64,000 bases of DNA from Ramlibacter sp. (GCA_013815685.1 JACDFR010000011.1:21927-85926); one strand, 5' to 3'; counted from the stretch's first letter, positions 17,102 through 25,895 are shown. Notes: a model not told the origin generated them from the sequence alone. Numbers and translations: made by a program.

Positions 17102-17926
17102 ATGCCCGCCACCCAGCAAGACCGAGCCTTGCGTTTTCGCACGCTGCATCAGGGCCCGCGTGCGCTCCTGATCGCCAACGCCTGGGATGCGGGATCGGCG
17201 CGAGTCCTTGCGGGGATGGGATTCGATGCGCTCGCCACTTCGAGCGCCGCGTCGGCGGGCGTGCTGGGCCGCCGCGACGGCAAGGTCACGCGCGAGGAAG
17301 CATTGGCACATTCCCGCGCCATCGCCTGCGCCACCGACGTGCCGGTGTCCGCCGACCTCGAGAGGGGCTGGGGCGACCGGCCTGAAGAGGTGGCCGAGAC
17401 GATCCGCCTGGCTGCGCAAACCGGGCTGGTGGGTGGATCGATCGAGGACGCCACCGGCAACTCCGCGCAGCCGCTGTACGGCATGGCATATGCGGTGGAG
17501 CGCGTGGCGGCAGCTGCCGAGGCTGCGCGCTCGCTGCCGTTCGCCTTCACGCTCACGGCGCGAGCAGAAAATTTTCTCGCTGGAAACCCCAACCTGGACG
17601 ACACCATTGCGCGCCTGCAGGCCTTCGAAAAGGCAGGGGCCGACGTGCTGTTTGCCCCTGGGCTGCCCGACCTGGACGCCGTGCGGGCAGTCTGTGCCGC
17701 GCTCAGCAAGCCGGTGAATTTCATGGTCGGGATTCGGGGCAAGTCGTTCACGGTGGCGCAGCTGGAAGCAGCCGGTGTGCGGCGCATCAGCCTGGCGGCG
17801 TCCCTGTATCGGGCGGCGATGACGGGCCTGGTGGATGCCGCGCGCGAAGCGAAAGAGCAGGGCACCTTTTCTTATCTCGACACGTCGATCGCGGGCGCGG
17901 ATTTCAATAGATTCATGGCGGATTGA
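17102..17926 (+). CDS. PEP mutase / isocitrate lyase superfamily protein
   Basis: 274 residues with the TIM-barrel signatures of the PEPM/ICL superfamily: IANAWDAGSARVLAGMGFDA at the start, TSSAASAGVLG, metal-binding SADLERGWGD, GGSIEDATG and LTARAENFL. The KKCGH motif of true isocitrate lyase is not present. Members cleave or form C-C or C-P bonds of oxaloacetate-like acids; oxaloacetate decarboxylase or a 2-methylisocitrate-lyase-like role are possible, and the substrate cannot be told from sequence. GAGGAG lies 10 bases before ATG 17102. Apparently monocistronic. Confidence 0.82.
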   Translation: MPATQQDRALRFRTLHQGPRALLIANAWDAGSARVLAGMGFDALATSSAASAGVLGRRDGKVTREEALAHSRAIACATDVPVSADLERGWGDRPEEVAETIRLAAQTGLVGGSIEDATGNSAQPLYGMAYAVERVAAAAEAARSLPFAFTLTARAENFLAGNPNLDDTIARLQAFEKAGADVLFAPGLPDLDAVRAVCAALSKPVNFMVGIRGKSFTVAQLEAAGVRRISLAASLYRAAMTGLVDAAREAKEQGTFSYLDTSIAGADFNRFMAD

Positions 17927-18007
17927 TCTTGTTGTGACAGGCGGCGATTCCATCCGCGGCGAGCCGAGCCGGCCATTCGTGGCGATCCTACGCCTTTCAC
18001 CGCTGAC

Positions 18008-18039
18008 CTCCTACAAGGCTGAGGTATGTTGCGCCGCAT
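18008..18039 (+). promoter_or_regulatory. Degenerate two-block motif
   Basis: CTCCTACA at 18008-18015 and CCGCAT at 18034-18039 (18-base gap), 30 bases upstream of the next start. It matches sites 1-3 only partly; listed as a weak candidate. Confidence 0.25.
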
Positions 18040-18069
18040 GCTGGCAACACAGTAGTAAAGGAGCTTGCA

Positions 18070-18444
18070 ATGGCCAACCAGGAAGAGTCCAAAGACGGCA
18101 CGCCGCGCAAGGACAGCAACCGGCCCGGCTCCGACGCCGACAACAACAACAACAGCTACAAGGGTGGCGGCCCCGGCAAGATCGGCCTGCTCAGCGACAA
18201 CCAACCTGACCTCGTCTCGCCCAGCGGCGTGAACGAGCGCGATCACGGCGCGGCCGACGACAAGCCGATGGGCGGCGGATCGGTCAATCTCGACGACGAC
18301 GACATGGCCCATCCGCGGGGCAAGACCACGCCAGCGGGGGGCACGCGCGATGCGAAGGGCGGCGACGGCGCGCCGCTGGGCCCGCCAGGGGCCGGTCTGT
18401 CAAACCGCAACGGCCCGAGCGATCCTGACAGCAAAAATCAATAG
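18070..18444 (+). CDS. Disordered Asp/Gly/Asn-rich protein (124 aa)
   Basis: 124 residues beginning MANQEESKDGTPRKDSNRPG, with a run of Asn, an Asp-rich patch (LDDDDMAHPRGKT) and a Gly/Pro-rich end. It has no signal peptide, no Cys and hardly any hydrophobic residues. AAAGGAG 7 bases before ATG 18070 supports it as a gene. Unknown function; the third small hydrophilic protein of this island. It is followed after 20 bases by the hydrolase gene, likely in the same transcript. Confidence 0.65.
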   Translation: MANQEESKDGTPRKDSNRPGSDADNNNNSYKGGGPGKIGLLSDNQPDLVSPSGVNERDHGAADDKPMGGGSVNLDDDDMAHPRGKTTPAGGTRDAKGGDGAPLGPPGAGLSNRNGPSDPDSKNQ

Positions 18445-18464
18445 CCATGAAAAGGGAGAGCAAT

Positions 18465-19283
18465 ATGGTCTACGCGTTGTTCTCCCTGGGTCTCCTGGCT
18501 GCCGTAGCCGCGGTGTACACCGCGGCCATCGGCTATCTCTGGCTGCGGCAGGAGCGCCTCTTGTTCGAGCCCACGCCGCTGCCGGCCGGCCAGCCGCTGG
18601 TAGAGGATGCGGATGTGCACGAGTTCACCATCGATGTGCCCGGCGCGAAGCTTTCCGCCGCGCAGCTGCGGCTACCCGAGCCGCGCGGCGTCGTTTTCTT
18701 CCTTCATGGCAATTCAGGCAACCTCAAGGATTGCCTGGTGGACCTGGACGCCTTTCGCGAGGTCAACTTCGACGTCGTCATGTTCGACTACCGCGGCTAC
18801 GGCAAGAGCACGGGGTGCATTGCCAGCGAGCAGCAGCTGCGCGCCGACGTGCGCGCCGTGTGGGATCAGTTCTACGAGCAGTACCAGGGCAAGCGAGTCG
18901 TTATTTCGGGCCAGTCCCTGGGCACCGCTCTGGCGGCCGGCCTGGCAGCGGAACTGTGCGCCGCAGGGCGCTCACCCGACCTCACCCTGCTGGTGTCGCC
19001 CTACAGCAGCATGCGGGCTTTGGCCGACGAGCTGTACCCGTGGGTCCCTCGCCAGGTCCTGCGCTATCCGCTCCATACGGCCGAACATGCGGCGCGGCTG
19101 AGCGGTCCCCTGATCCTGATCCATGGCGACAAGGACGAGTTGATCGGCATTCACCATAGCCACGCCCTGCGCACGGCGGCACCGGCGGCCCAATTCCTGT
19201 GCGTGGAGGGAGCAGGGCACAGCGACCTGCACAAGTTTCCCAGCTTCCGCAAAGCGCTGGCGGGCGCGCTGGGCTGCCTCTAG
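18465..19283 (+). CDS. Membrane-anchored alpha/beta hydrolase (Bem46/ABHD-like)
   Basis: 272 residues. An N-terminal transmembrane helix (MVYALFSLGLLAAVAAVYTAAIGYLW) precedes an alpha/beta-hydrolase fold. Visible are the oxyanion loop FLHGNSGNLKD, the nucleophile elbow GQSLGTAL (Ser about residue 146), the acid in HGDKDELIGI and the catalytic His in EGAGHSDLH. The substrate (lipid, peptide or ester) is unknown. GGGAGAG favours ATG 18465; the upstream ATG 18447 sits before that ribosome site. Probably co-transcribed with the disordered protein before it. Confidence 0.82.
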   Translation: MVYALFSLGLLAAVAAVYTAAIGYLWLRQERLLFEPTPLPAGQPLVEDADVHEFTIDVPGAKLSAAQLRLPEPRGVVFFLHGNSGNLKDCLVDLDAFREVNFDVVMFDYRGYGKSTGCIASEQQLRADVRAVWDQFYEQYQGKRVVISGQSLGTALAAGLAAELCAAGRSPDLTLLVSPYSSMRALADELYPWVPRQVLRYPLHTAEHAARLSGPLILIHGDKDELIGIHHSHALRTAAPAAQFLCVEGAGHSDLHKFPSFRKALAGALGCL

Positions 19284-19349
19284 CCGCATCTGCGCCAAGT
19301 CGCGGCAAATCCTCACACGCGGCGGGCGTTCGCAGCCGAACAATGACCC

Positions 19350-20687
19350 ATGGAATTCGCACTCTGGTCCGTCATCGTCGGTTTTTTGCTGGTCCTCATG
19401 GCCTTGAGCGGCACCGTGCTCGCCCGGCTGCCGCTTTCAACCGCCATGCTGTACCTGTTCGTCGGCGTCGCGGTCAGCCCCTGGGGCATCGACCTGATGA
19501 AGGCCGACGTGGGGCGGCACGGCGTGGTGCTCGAGCGCTTGACCGAGGTGATCGTCCTCATCTCGCTCTTCACTGCGGGGCTCAAGCTCAGCCCTGGCCT
19601 GCGCGACCGCCGGTGGGTGCTTCCATTGCGGCTGGCCCTGACTTCGATGGTGATCACGGTCGGCGCCATCGCCGCCGCGGCATATTTTTTTCTCGGCCTG
19701 CCGGCGGGCGCGTGCATCCTGCTGGGCGCGATACTGGCCCCCACCGACCCGGTGCTCGCCTCCGACGTGCAGGTCCACCGCCCCGGCGACCGCGATCGGC
19801 TCCGATTTGCGCTCACTGGCGAAGGCGGGCTCAACGACGGCACCGCGTTTCCGTTCGTCATGCTCGGGCTGGGCCTGCTTGGGCTGCATGAGATCGGCGA
19901 GCTGGGGTGGCGCTGGGTGCTGGTGGATGGCCTGTGGGCCACTTTCGCCGGGCTGGCCATTGGTGCGCTGTTGGGCCTGATGGTGGGCCGGCTGGTCCTC
20001 CATCTCAGGCGCGAGCACAAGGAGGCCGTCGGCCTGGATGATTTTCTGGCGCTGGGGCTGATTGCGCTGTCGTATGGGGTGGCCTTACTGGTGCACGCCT
20101 ACGGCTTCCTGGCGGTGTTCGCCGCGGGCGTGGCGCTGCGCCACCTGGAGCAATCCCAAAGCTCGGGCCAGTCCAGCCAGCAAGCGGTGGAGCAAGCCGC
20201 GATCCACCCGGACCAGACAGTGGCCCAGGCAGTGGCCGTCGATCCGCAGCATGCGCCCGCGTTCATGGCGCAGGCCGTCCTGGGATTCAACGAGCAGGTC
20301 GAGCGCATCGGGGAGCTGGCGGTGGTCATCACCATCGGCGCCTTGCTGTGGTCGGTGCCGTGGCAGCACGCGGTCTGGTGGTTCGTCCCCATGTTGCTGC
20401 TGCTCATTCGCCCCGCGGCGGTGGGCCTGGGGTTGCTCAAATCCCCGAGTTCCGGAGAGCAAAGGTGGTTGATCGGCTGGTTCGGCATTCGCGGCATCGG
20501 CTCGCTGTACTACCTCATGTACGCGATCAACCACGGGGTGTCCGGGGAACTCGCTGACCAGTTGACCGCGCTGACGCTCTCGGTCGTGGTGACCTCGATC
20601 GTGGTCCACGGAATTTCGGTGACGCCGATGATGGCCGCCTACGAGCAGACCATCAAGGGCCGCCGCGGGTCACGTCCTCCCGAGTGA
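19350..20687 (+). CDS. CPA1-type Na+/H+ antiporter
   Basis: 445 residues with about 12 hydrophobic segments. The NhaP/NHE signature APTDPVLASDVQV with the transport Asp and the following LTGEGGLNDGTAFPFVML are intact. A hydrophilic, Gln-rich insert (about residues 268-310, with QSSGQSSQQAVEQ) lies in the middle, unusual for the family and probably cytoplasmic. The protein should exchange Na+ or K+ for H+ across the inner membrane in pH and salt homeostasis, which fits the surrounding stress-like genes. The start ATG 19350 has no strong ribosome site. Confidence 0.86.
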   Translation: MEFALWSVIVGFLLVLMALSGTVLARLPLSTAMLYLFVGVAVSPWGIDLMKADVGRHGVVLERLTEVIVLISLFTAGLKLSPGLRDRRWVLPLRLALTSMVITVGAIAAAAYFFLGLPAGACILLGAILAPTDPVLASDVQVHRPGDRDRLRFALTGEGGLNDGTAFPFVMLGLGLLGLHEIGELGWRWVLVDGLWATFAGLAIGALLGLMVGRLVLHLRREHKEAVGLDDFLALGLIALSYGVALLVHAYGFLAVFAAGVALRHLEQSQSSGQSSQQAVEQAAIHPDQTVAQAVAVDPQHAPAFMAQAVLGFNEQVERIGELAVVITIGALLWSVPWQHAVWWFVPMLLLLIRPAAVGLGLLKSPSSGEQRWLIGWFGIRGIGSLYYLMYAINHGVSGELADQLTALTLSVVVTSIVVHGISVTPMMAAYEQTIKGRRGSRPPE

Positions 20688-20990
20688 GCTTGGCGCCTGG
20701 CGCAGACTTTACGAGTGATGACGGCGAGATCTGTACGCGGCATGAAACAGACGAGCCACACCGAAGCCGGATCGAAACGCTGAGCATGAGCGCCCGAGTC
20801 CCTTCTCCGCGTGGACCGCCCGCTCGGCCGTGCCCTGACCGCACCGCTGCCTCTGCGCTTGTCCTACATGCACCAACAGCAGCTGCCGACAAGATGGGGG
20901 TCTCTCGTGCTTACAGTTCCCTCAGGGCGGTCGACGCTGCCCATTGGGTGTCGAATTTCTAACAAACCTTTCTCTCCTAGGAGTTTTCTG
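20688..20990. other. 303-base gap without a gene
   Basis: No supported frame. It contains motif site 4 (20861-20891) and the AGGAG ribosome site of the next gene; the left half shows nothing notable. Confidence 0.5.
20861..20891 (+). promoter_or_regulatory. Two-block motif, site 4
   Basis: GTCCTACA at 20861-20868 and CCGACA at 20886-20891, 17 bases apart, 99 bases upstream of the Ser/Gly-rich lipoprotein. Confidence 0.5.
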
Positions 20991-21344
20991 ATGAAGATGT
21001 CTTTGACTCAATGCGCCGCCGCAACACTGACAGTGGTGAGCGCCCTTTCCCTGAGCGCTTGCGGCAACCGTGACGCGGCCACCGGCACCGGCGCAGGCAC
21101 CGGGTCCAGTGGTTCTTCCAGCACCAGCCCCTCGAGCAGCGGCATGGGCTCGGGTTCCGGCTCCTCCGGGTCCGGCAGCACCGCCGGCAGCACCAGCCCC
21201 TCCGGCAGCGGCGGCAAGTCCGGCAGCACCAGCTCCATGGGCGGGCCTGGCGCCGGTGGCAGCGGCTCGACCGGCAGTTCGTCCAGTGGCTCTACCGGCG
21301 GTGTCACCGGTTCGACCAGCACCACCATCACGCCGACCCGCTGA
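20991..21344 (+). CDS. Ser/Gly/Thr-rich lipoprotein
   Basis: 117 residues. The N-terminus MKMSLTQCAAATLTVVSALSLSACGN is a lipoprotein signal with lipobox LSAC. The whole mature part is Ser/Gly/Thr low complexity (SGSSSTSPSSSG type repeats) with no predicted fold. CTAGGAG precedes ATG 20991. It may be a surface spacer or a stress-induced lipoprotein; no family recognised. Preceded by motif site 4, linking it to the small proteins at 11-14 kb. Confidence 0.72.
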   Translation: MKMSLTQCAAATLTVVSALSLSACGNRDAATGTGAGTGSSGSSSTSPSSSGMGSGSGSSGSGSTAGSTSPSGSGGKSGSTSSMGGPGAGGSGSTGSSSSGSTGGVTGSTSTTITPTR

Positions 21345-21467
21345 TAACCATCCGTGATCGCATCTGCTTGCTCGCGGGAGAGGGCAGCGCGGCGCCCGCC
21401 GATGGCGGGCCTCCAGCGCACACAAGGCACTGGAAGCCGCTAGGCGGATTCGGTTACGCTCGGGTGG

Positions 21468-22724
21468 ATGATCTTTTCGCCACCCTCTGCCACTCGCTGC
21501 TGCATCGCCGGGGGTGGCCCGGCCGGGATGATGCTGGGTCTGCTCCTGGCCCGAGCCGGCGTCGATGTCACCGTTCTCGAAAAGCACAGCGATTTCCTGC
21601 GCGACTTCCGCGGCGATACCGTGCATCCGTCCACCCTTGAGGTCATGCACGAGCTGGGCCTGCTGGAGTCTTTCCTGCAGCGCCCACATGACAAGGCCCA
21701 CGACATTCGGGCCTTTGTTGGCGGTGCGCAGGCTATCGTTGCGGACTTCTCGCGGCTGCGCACGCGGTGCCGCTTCATCGCAATGGTGCCGCAGTGGGAG
21801 TTCCTCGACTTCCTGCGCTGCGAAGCTTCGCTGCATCCGGGTTTCCGCCTCGCCATGAATACACAGGCTGTCGGCTTGATCGAAGAGGATGGCCGCGTGG
21901 TGGGGGTGCGTGCGCGTACCCCCACCGGCGAAACGGCGGTCCGCGCGGATCTGGTGATCGGCGCCGACGGCCGCCAGTCGGCGGTTCGGGAGGCGGCCGG
22001 GCTGCAGGTGGTGAACCTGGGAACGCCCATCGACGTGCTGTGGATGCGCATCATCAAGCGGCGGTCCGATCCCGCAGGAAGCGCCGGGCGCATCGGCACC
22101 GGGCGATTCATGGCGATGATCGACCGCGGCACCTATTGGCAATGCGCCTACGTGATCCACAAGGGTGGCAACGAAGCCATTCGCGCGCGGGGGCTGGAGG
22201 CGTTCCGGGCCGACATCACGGCGCTCGTCCCCCTCTTTGCCGATCGCATCAAGGCCGAGCTGGCCGACTGGGACGACGTAAAGCTGCTGAGCGTGAGCGT
22301 GGACCGGCTCGTGAAGTGGTGGAAGCCGGGTCTGCTGTGCATCGGAGACGCCGCGCACGCGATGTCGCCAATAGGCGGTGTGGGCATCAACCTGGCGGTT
22401 CAGGACGCGGTGGCAGCGGCGAACGTGCTGGCCGCACCGCTGGCCGATGCCAAGCTGACGGCCGATACCCTCACACGGCTTCTGGCCAAAGTGCAAAAAC
22501 GCCGGATGTGGCCGACGCGCCTGACGCAAGCCGTGCAGGTGGCCGCGCAGAATCGCATGCTCGACCCCTTGCTCGACGGCACGCGCCCGCCGGAAATGCC
22601 TTTCGCACTAAAGCTGCTCAACCGCTGGCCGGCGCTGCGCACGTGGCCGGCCTACGCGGTAGGCGTCGGTGCCCGGCCCGAACACGTGAACTCCCCCGAA
22701 GCGGTGCCGCGGCGAAAGGCCTAG
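21468..22724 (+). CDS. FAD-dependent monooxygenase (PHBH/UbiH fold)
   Basis: 418 residues. An N-terminal GGGPAGMMLGLLLARAG dinucleotide fold, the conserved FRGDTVHPSTLEVMHELGL, the mid-protein ADLVIGADGRQSAVR (DG motif) and CIGDAAHAMSPIGGVGINLA (GD motif) place it among class A flavoprotein aromatic hydroxylases. Homologues act on phenols, polyketides or similar; substrate unknown here. The first 11 residues before the Rossmann strand look natural for the family, supporting ATG 21468. It overlaps the convergent sulfurtransferase by 4 bases. Confidence 0.85.
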   Translation: MIFSPPSATRCCIAGGGPAGMMLGLLLARAGVDVTVLEKHSDFLRDFRGDTVHPSTLEVMHELGLLESFLQRPHDKAHDIRAFVGGAQAIVADFSRLRTRCRFIAMVPQWEFLDFLRCEASLHPGFRLAMNTQAVGLIEEDGRVVGVRARTPTGETAVRADLVIGADGRQSAVREAAGLQVVNLGTPIDVLWMRIIKRRSDPAGSAGRIGTGRFMAMIDRGTYWQCAYVIHKGGNEAIRARGLEAFRADITALVPLFADRIKAELADWDDVKLLSVSVDRLVKWWKPGLLCIGDAAHAMSPIGGVGINLAVQDAVAAANVLAAPLADAKLTADTLTRLLAKVQKRRMWPTRLTQAVQVAAQNRMLDPLLDGTRPPEMPFALKLLNRWPALRTWPAYAVGVGARPEHVNSPEAVPRRKA

Positions 22725-23608
22725 CCTTTTTCGACCGGCCGCGACGCATCGCGGCACCACTCGCTCCAGCTTCCCGCATACAGGGCCGTGGGCCGGAAGC
22801 CCGCGACTTCCATCGCGATTACATTGGGCAGCGCGCTCACGCCACTGCCGCAGTGGTGTACCACCGTGGCCGGGTCGCGGCCGCCGAGCAAGGCTTCGAA
22901 CTCGGCCTTGAGCAGGGCCGGGCTCTTGAATTTTCCGTCCGGGCCCATGTTCTGGCTGAAGGGCCGGTTCAGGGCACCCGGTATGTGCCCGGCCACAGGG
23001 TCCAGCGGCTCGACCTCGCCCTTGAAGCGGGGAGTCGCCCGGGCGTCGATCAGGGTCTGTCCCTGCCCGCCCAACCTGCCGAGCACGTCGTCGCTGGTGG
23101 CAAGCGAACGCAGCGGCGCGCCCAGCGCGAAGTTCGACTGGAAGTGCGACGGTTCCTGGCGGCCGGTGACTGCGCCGCCGGCCGCTTGCCAGGCTTGCAG
23201 ACCGCCGTCGAGCGCGGCCACCGCGTCATGGCCGGCCCACTTCAGCATCCACCAGAGCCGGCCGCAATAGTTCGCGCCGTTGCGGTCGTATACCACGGCT
23301 TGCATATCATTGGCAAAACCCACGCTCGACAGCCACATGGCAAATTTTTCGCGACTGGGCAGCGGGTGCCGCCCGCCGGATGCGGCATCGGGATGCGGGT
23401 GATGGGTGCCGTCGGGGTCCACCACACCCTTGTCGCTCAGCGATGAGTCGAGGTTGGCATAGACCGCGCCGGGAATGTGCTCCTTGCGGTACTGCTCTTC
23501 GCCGGCAGCGGGATTCATCAGATCGAAACTGCAGTCGAAGATCATCAGCCGCGAGCCGCGGGCCTGCAGCGCCTTGAGCTGATCGACGGAGATGAGCGTG
23601 CTGTACAT
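22721..23608 (-). CDS. sseA: 3-mercaptopyruvate / thiosulfate sulfurtransferase
   Basis: 295 residues with two rhodanese domains, the second catalytic. The N-terminal domain has FDCSFDLMNPAAGEEQY and the C-terminal domain LIDARATPRFKGEVEP. The active loop HHCGSGVSAL (Cys about residue 248) follows the CGSGV(T/S)A pattern of mercaptopyruvate sulfurtransferases rather than the CRxGxx loop of many rhodaneses. It moves sulfane sulfur from 3-mercaptopyruvate to thiol acceptors or cyanide in the cytoplasm. The choice between MST and TST is by this loop only. Confidence 0.85.
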   Translation of the reverse strand: MYSTLISVDQLKALQARGSRLMIFDCSFDLMNPAAGEEQYRKEHIPGAVYANLDSSLSDKGVVDPDGTHHPHPDAASGGRHPLPSREKFAMWLSSVGFANDMQAVVYDRNGANYCGRLWWMLKWAGHDAVAALDGGLQAWQAAGGAVTGRQEPSHFQSNFALGAPLRSLATSDDVLGRLGGQGQTLIDARATPRFKGEVEPLDPVAGHIPGALNRPFSQNMGPDGKFKSPALLKAEFEALLGGRDPATVVHHCGSGVSALPNVIAMEVAGFRPTALYAGSWSEWCRDASRPVEKG

Positions 23609-23662
23609 GGTTTGTCATGCCGGGCTTGCCCCGGCATCCTGCTTTGATCGTTCATTATCTCG

Positions 23663-24556
23663 CTAGTGTTCCTCAGCCGGCGCATGCGGCGCCGCACGGG
23701 CCCGCAGGGCGGTGGCGGCGATGCCGCTGGCGACGATCAGCGCCATGCCGATCCAACCCGACAGTGGGATCGAGTCACCGAACAGCGTGATGCTGTAGAT
23801 CGCGCCGAACACGATCCCGAAGTACTGCAGGCTCGCGACCACCAGCGTTGCCCCGTGGCTGTAGGCCCGCGTCATGCACAGCTGCCCCAGGGCAGCCAGG
23901 ATGCCCACCGGAAGCAGCCACAGGGCATGGTTCCAGTCCCATGGTGAAATGCCCGCTACAGCCATTCCCGCGGCACCTGCGATGACCGAACCCAGCGCGA
24001 AATAGAAAACGGTTCGCGATTCAGGCTCGCCCAGCTTGCCCAGGGCGGTGACCTGCATGTACGCGAATGCGGCGGTGAGCCCGGACATCAGGCCCACGAT
24101 CCCGGCGAATGCCTGGTTTTGATCGATCGTCGGCCGCAGCATCAAGATCACGCCGGCGAAGCCGGCCAGCACGCTCAATACCAGCGGGCCCTGGCGCGGC
24201 GCCGAGCCGCTGCGCGGATTCAAAGAGAACAAGGCCGCCCCAACCAGGAAGGCCGCCACCCACACGCTGCTCATGTAGTTCAGTGTCATGGCAGTGGCCA
24301 ACGGCAGCCTGCCGATGGCGTAGAACCAGGCGCCGAGCGAGATCACCCCCACCAGGCTGCGCCACGCATGCATCCCGGCATGCCGGGTGGCGAGCGTCAC
24401 GCCGCTTTGCCGGGCCAGCAGCCACATGATGAGCATGCCGATGAGGCCCCGGTAGAACACCAGTTCCGCGGCGTTGAACCACGTCGAGGCGAACTTCACG
24501 CACACCGCCATGGTGGCGAAGAAAAGCGAGCCCAGGACCATCCACAGCGCTTGCAT
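23663..24556 (-). CDS. EamA-family (DMT superfamily) transporter
   Basis: 297 residues, ten predicted transmembrane segments in two EamA repeats; VVAFVxG-type helices are visible, such as ALWMVLGSLFFATMAVCVKF at the start and GIVFGAIYSITLFGD near the end. Members export amino acids or other small metabolites; substrate unknown. The start ATG 24556 shares its A with the stop of the leuD remnant (TGATG), so it was probably translated by coupling from that gene. Loss of a full leuD could therefore affect its expression. Confidence 0.82.
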   Translation of the reverse strand: MQALWMVLGSLFFATMAVCVKFASTWFNAAELVFYRGLIGMLIMWLLARQSGVTLATRHAGMHAWRSLVGVISLGAWFYAIGRLPLATAMTLNYMSSVWVAAFLVGAALFSLNPRSGSAPRQGPLVLSVLAGFAGVILMLRPTIDQNQAFAGIVGLMSGLTAAFAYMQVTALGKLGEPESRTVFYFALGSVIAGAAGMAVAGISPWDWNHALWLLPVGILAALGQLCMTRAYSHGATLVVASLQYFGIVFGAIYSITLFGDSIPLSGWIGMALIVASGIAATALRARAAPHAPAEEH

Positions 24557-24696
24557 CAGTCCGCCAGCACCGGCCCGCAGCCGCTGCGAGCCGTGGAGCG
24601 CCCGTACCGCTTGGGAAAAATCGCGTCCGTATCGACGTTGGCACGGTCCAGTGGCACCGGGATGCCGCGGTGCCGGCCGTCGGAAAATGAAGGCAT
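24556..24696 (-). pseudogene. leuD remnant (3-isopropylmalate dehydratase small subunit, N-terminus)
   Basis: 46 codons from ATG 24696. After MPSFSDG comes [20 protein letters not shown] followed by [19 protein letters not shown], which aligns with the LeuD start (HTGLVxPLDxxNVDTDAIIPKQ then TGFGxxLF). Full LeuD has about 200-215 residues, so about three quarters is missing. The stop is fused to the EamA start. It is an orphan stub without leuC, and an in-frame read cannot form an active isomerase. AAGGAG abuts the ATG with almost no spacing. Confidence 0.7.
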
Positions 24697-24743
24697 CTCC
24701 TTTTTGACTCGCAACGCATCTCGCAAAAATAGTGTGAACAGGC

Positions 24744-25895
24744 CTAGACGCGCAAACGCTCGCTCGCGGCACCGATCGCGCCGCGGTACCACTCATGGAA
24801 ATGCTGCATTCCGTCTTCCATGGGACTCTGGTAGGGCCCGACCTCGTTGTCCCCGCGCCGCAGGAGGGCCTTGCGGCCGGCATCCATGCGGCCGGCGATC
24901 TCGTCGTCTTCCACGCAAGTCTCCATATAGGCGGCCTGCTGGGCCTCGACGAACTCGCGCTCGAAGGCCGCGATTTCCTCGGGGTAGTAGAACTCGACCA
25001 TGTTCATTGTTTTCTGCGGACCCATGGGGTGCAGCGTGGACACGGTAAGAACGTGTGGGTACCACTCGACCATGATGTGCGGGTAGTAGGTGAGCCAGAT
25101 CGCCCCGTACTTCGGCTGCTTGCCGTCCCGGTATTGCAGCAACGCGTTCTGCCACCGCTCGTACACCGGGCTGCCTGCTTTGCCCAGCCGGTTGGCAACC
25201 CCGACTGTCTGGACCGAGTAGTTCTCCTTGAATTCCCAGCGAAGGTCGTCGCAGGCCACGAAGCTGCCCAGGCCCGGATGGAAGGGCCCGACGTGGTAGT
25301 CCTCGAGGTAGACCTCGATGAAGGTCTTCCAGTTGTAGTTGCACTCGTGCATCTCCACGCGGTCGAGGACCATCCCGGTGAAATCGAGATCGGCGCGCGG
25401 GCCCATGCCGGCCAGCTCCGCTTCGATGTTTCGCCCGTTCGCCTCGAACAGCAGGCCGTTCCATTCCTGGAGCGGGTAGTTGTTCAGGTTCAAGCAGGGA
25501 TCCTGAGCGAAATGCGGCGCGCCCAGCAGGGTGCCCGCCTTGCCGGCGCCCCCGCCGCTGTAGGTCCAGCGGTGCAGCGGGCACACGATGTTGCCGCCCG
25601 ATGCCGGGCTGGATTGGAGCGAGCCGCGCCCTTTCAATATGACGGCCTGACGGTGGCGGCAAACGTTGGAGATGAGTTCGACGCCGCGAGGCGTGCGCAG
25701 CAGCGCACGTCCGTCACCCTCTTGGGGCAAAGCATAAAAGTCCCCCGGGTGGGGGACGGAAAGCTGGTGCCCCACATAACGGGGCCCTTGCTGGAAGATG
25801 ACTTCCATCTCGCGCCGGAAAAGCGCCTCGTCGAAATAACTGGAAACTGGTAGTTGGCTTGCGGCCTGCTGCAGTTGAAGACTTAAATCAGACAT
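24744..25895 (-). CDS. Rieske non-heme iron oxygenase, alpha subunit
   Basis: 383 residues. A Rieske [2Fe-2S] domain shows [13 protein letters not shown] and [12 protein letters not shown] (C-x-H ... C-x2-H). The catalytic domain has [16 protein letters not shown], whose two His and a downstream acid form the mononuclear iron site. This resembles the choline-monooxygenase/GbcA-like group, but substrate is not predictable; no reductase partner is adjacent. It is divergent from xseB-ispA-dxs, the usual arrangement in Comamonadaceae as far as I recall, and precedes the leuD stub and EamA gene on the same strand. Confidence 0.85.
   Translation of the reverse strand: MSDLSLQLQQAASQLPVSSYFDEALFRREMEVIFQQGPRYVGHQLSVPHPGDFYALPQEGDGRALLRTPRGVELISNVCRHRQAVILKGRGSLQSSPASGGNIVCPLHRWTYSGGGAGKAGTLLGAPHFAQDPCLNLNNYPLQEWNGLLFEANGRNIEAELAGMGPRADLDFTGMVLDRVEMHECNYNWKTFIEVYLEDYHVGPFHPGLGSFVACDDLRWEFKENYSVQTVGVANRLGKAGSPVYERWQNALLQYRDGKQPKYGAIWLTYYPHIMVEWYPHVLTVSTLHPMGPQKTMNMVEFYYPEEIAAFEREFVEAQQAAYMETCVEDDEIAGRMDAGRKALLRRGDNEVGPYQSPMEDGMQHFHEWYRGAIGAASERLRV

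Noticed and set aside
24780..25895. Plus-strand frame opposite the Rieske oxygenase as a separate gene
   Set aside because: No ribosome site or family; the minus-strand Rieske and iron motifs are conserved.
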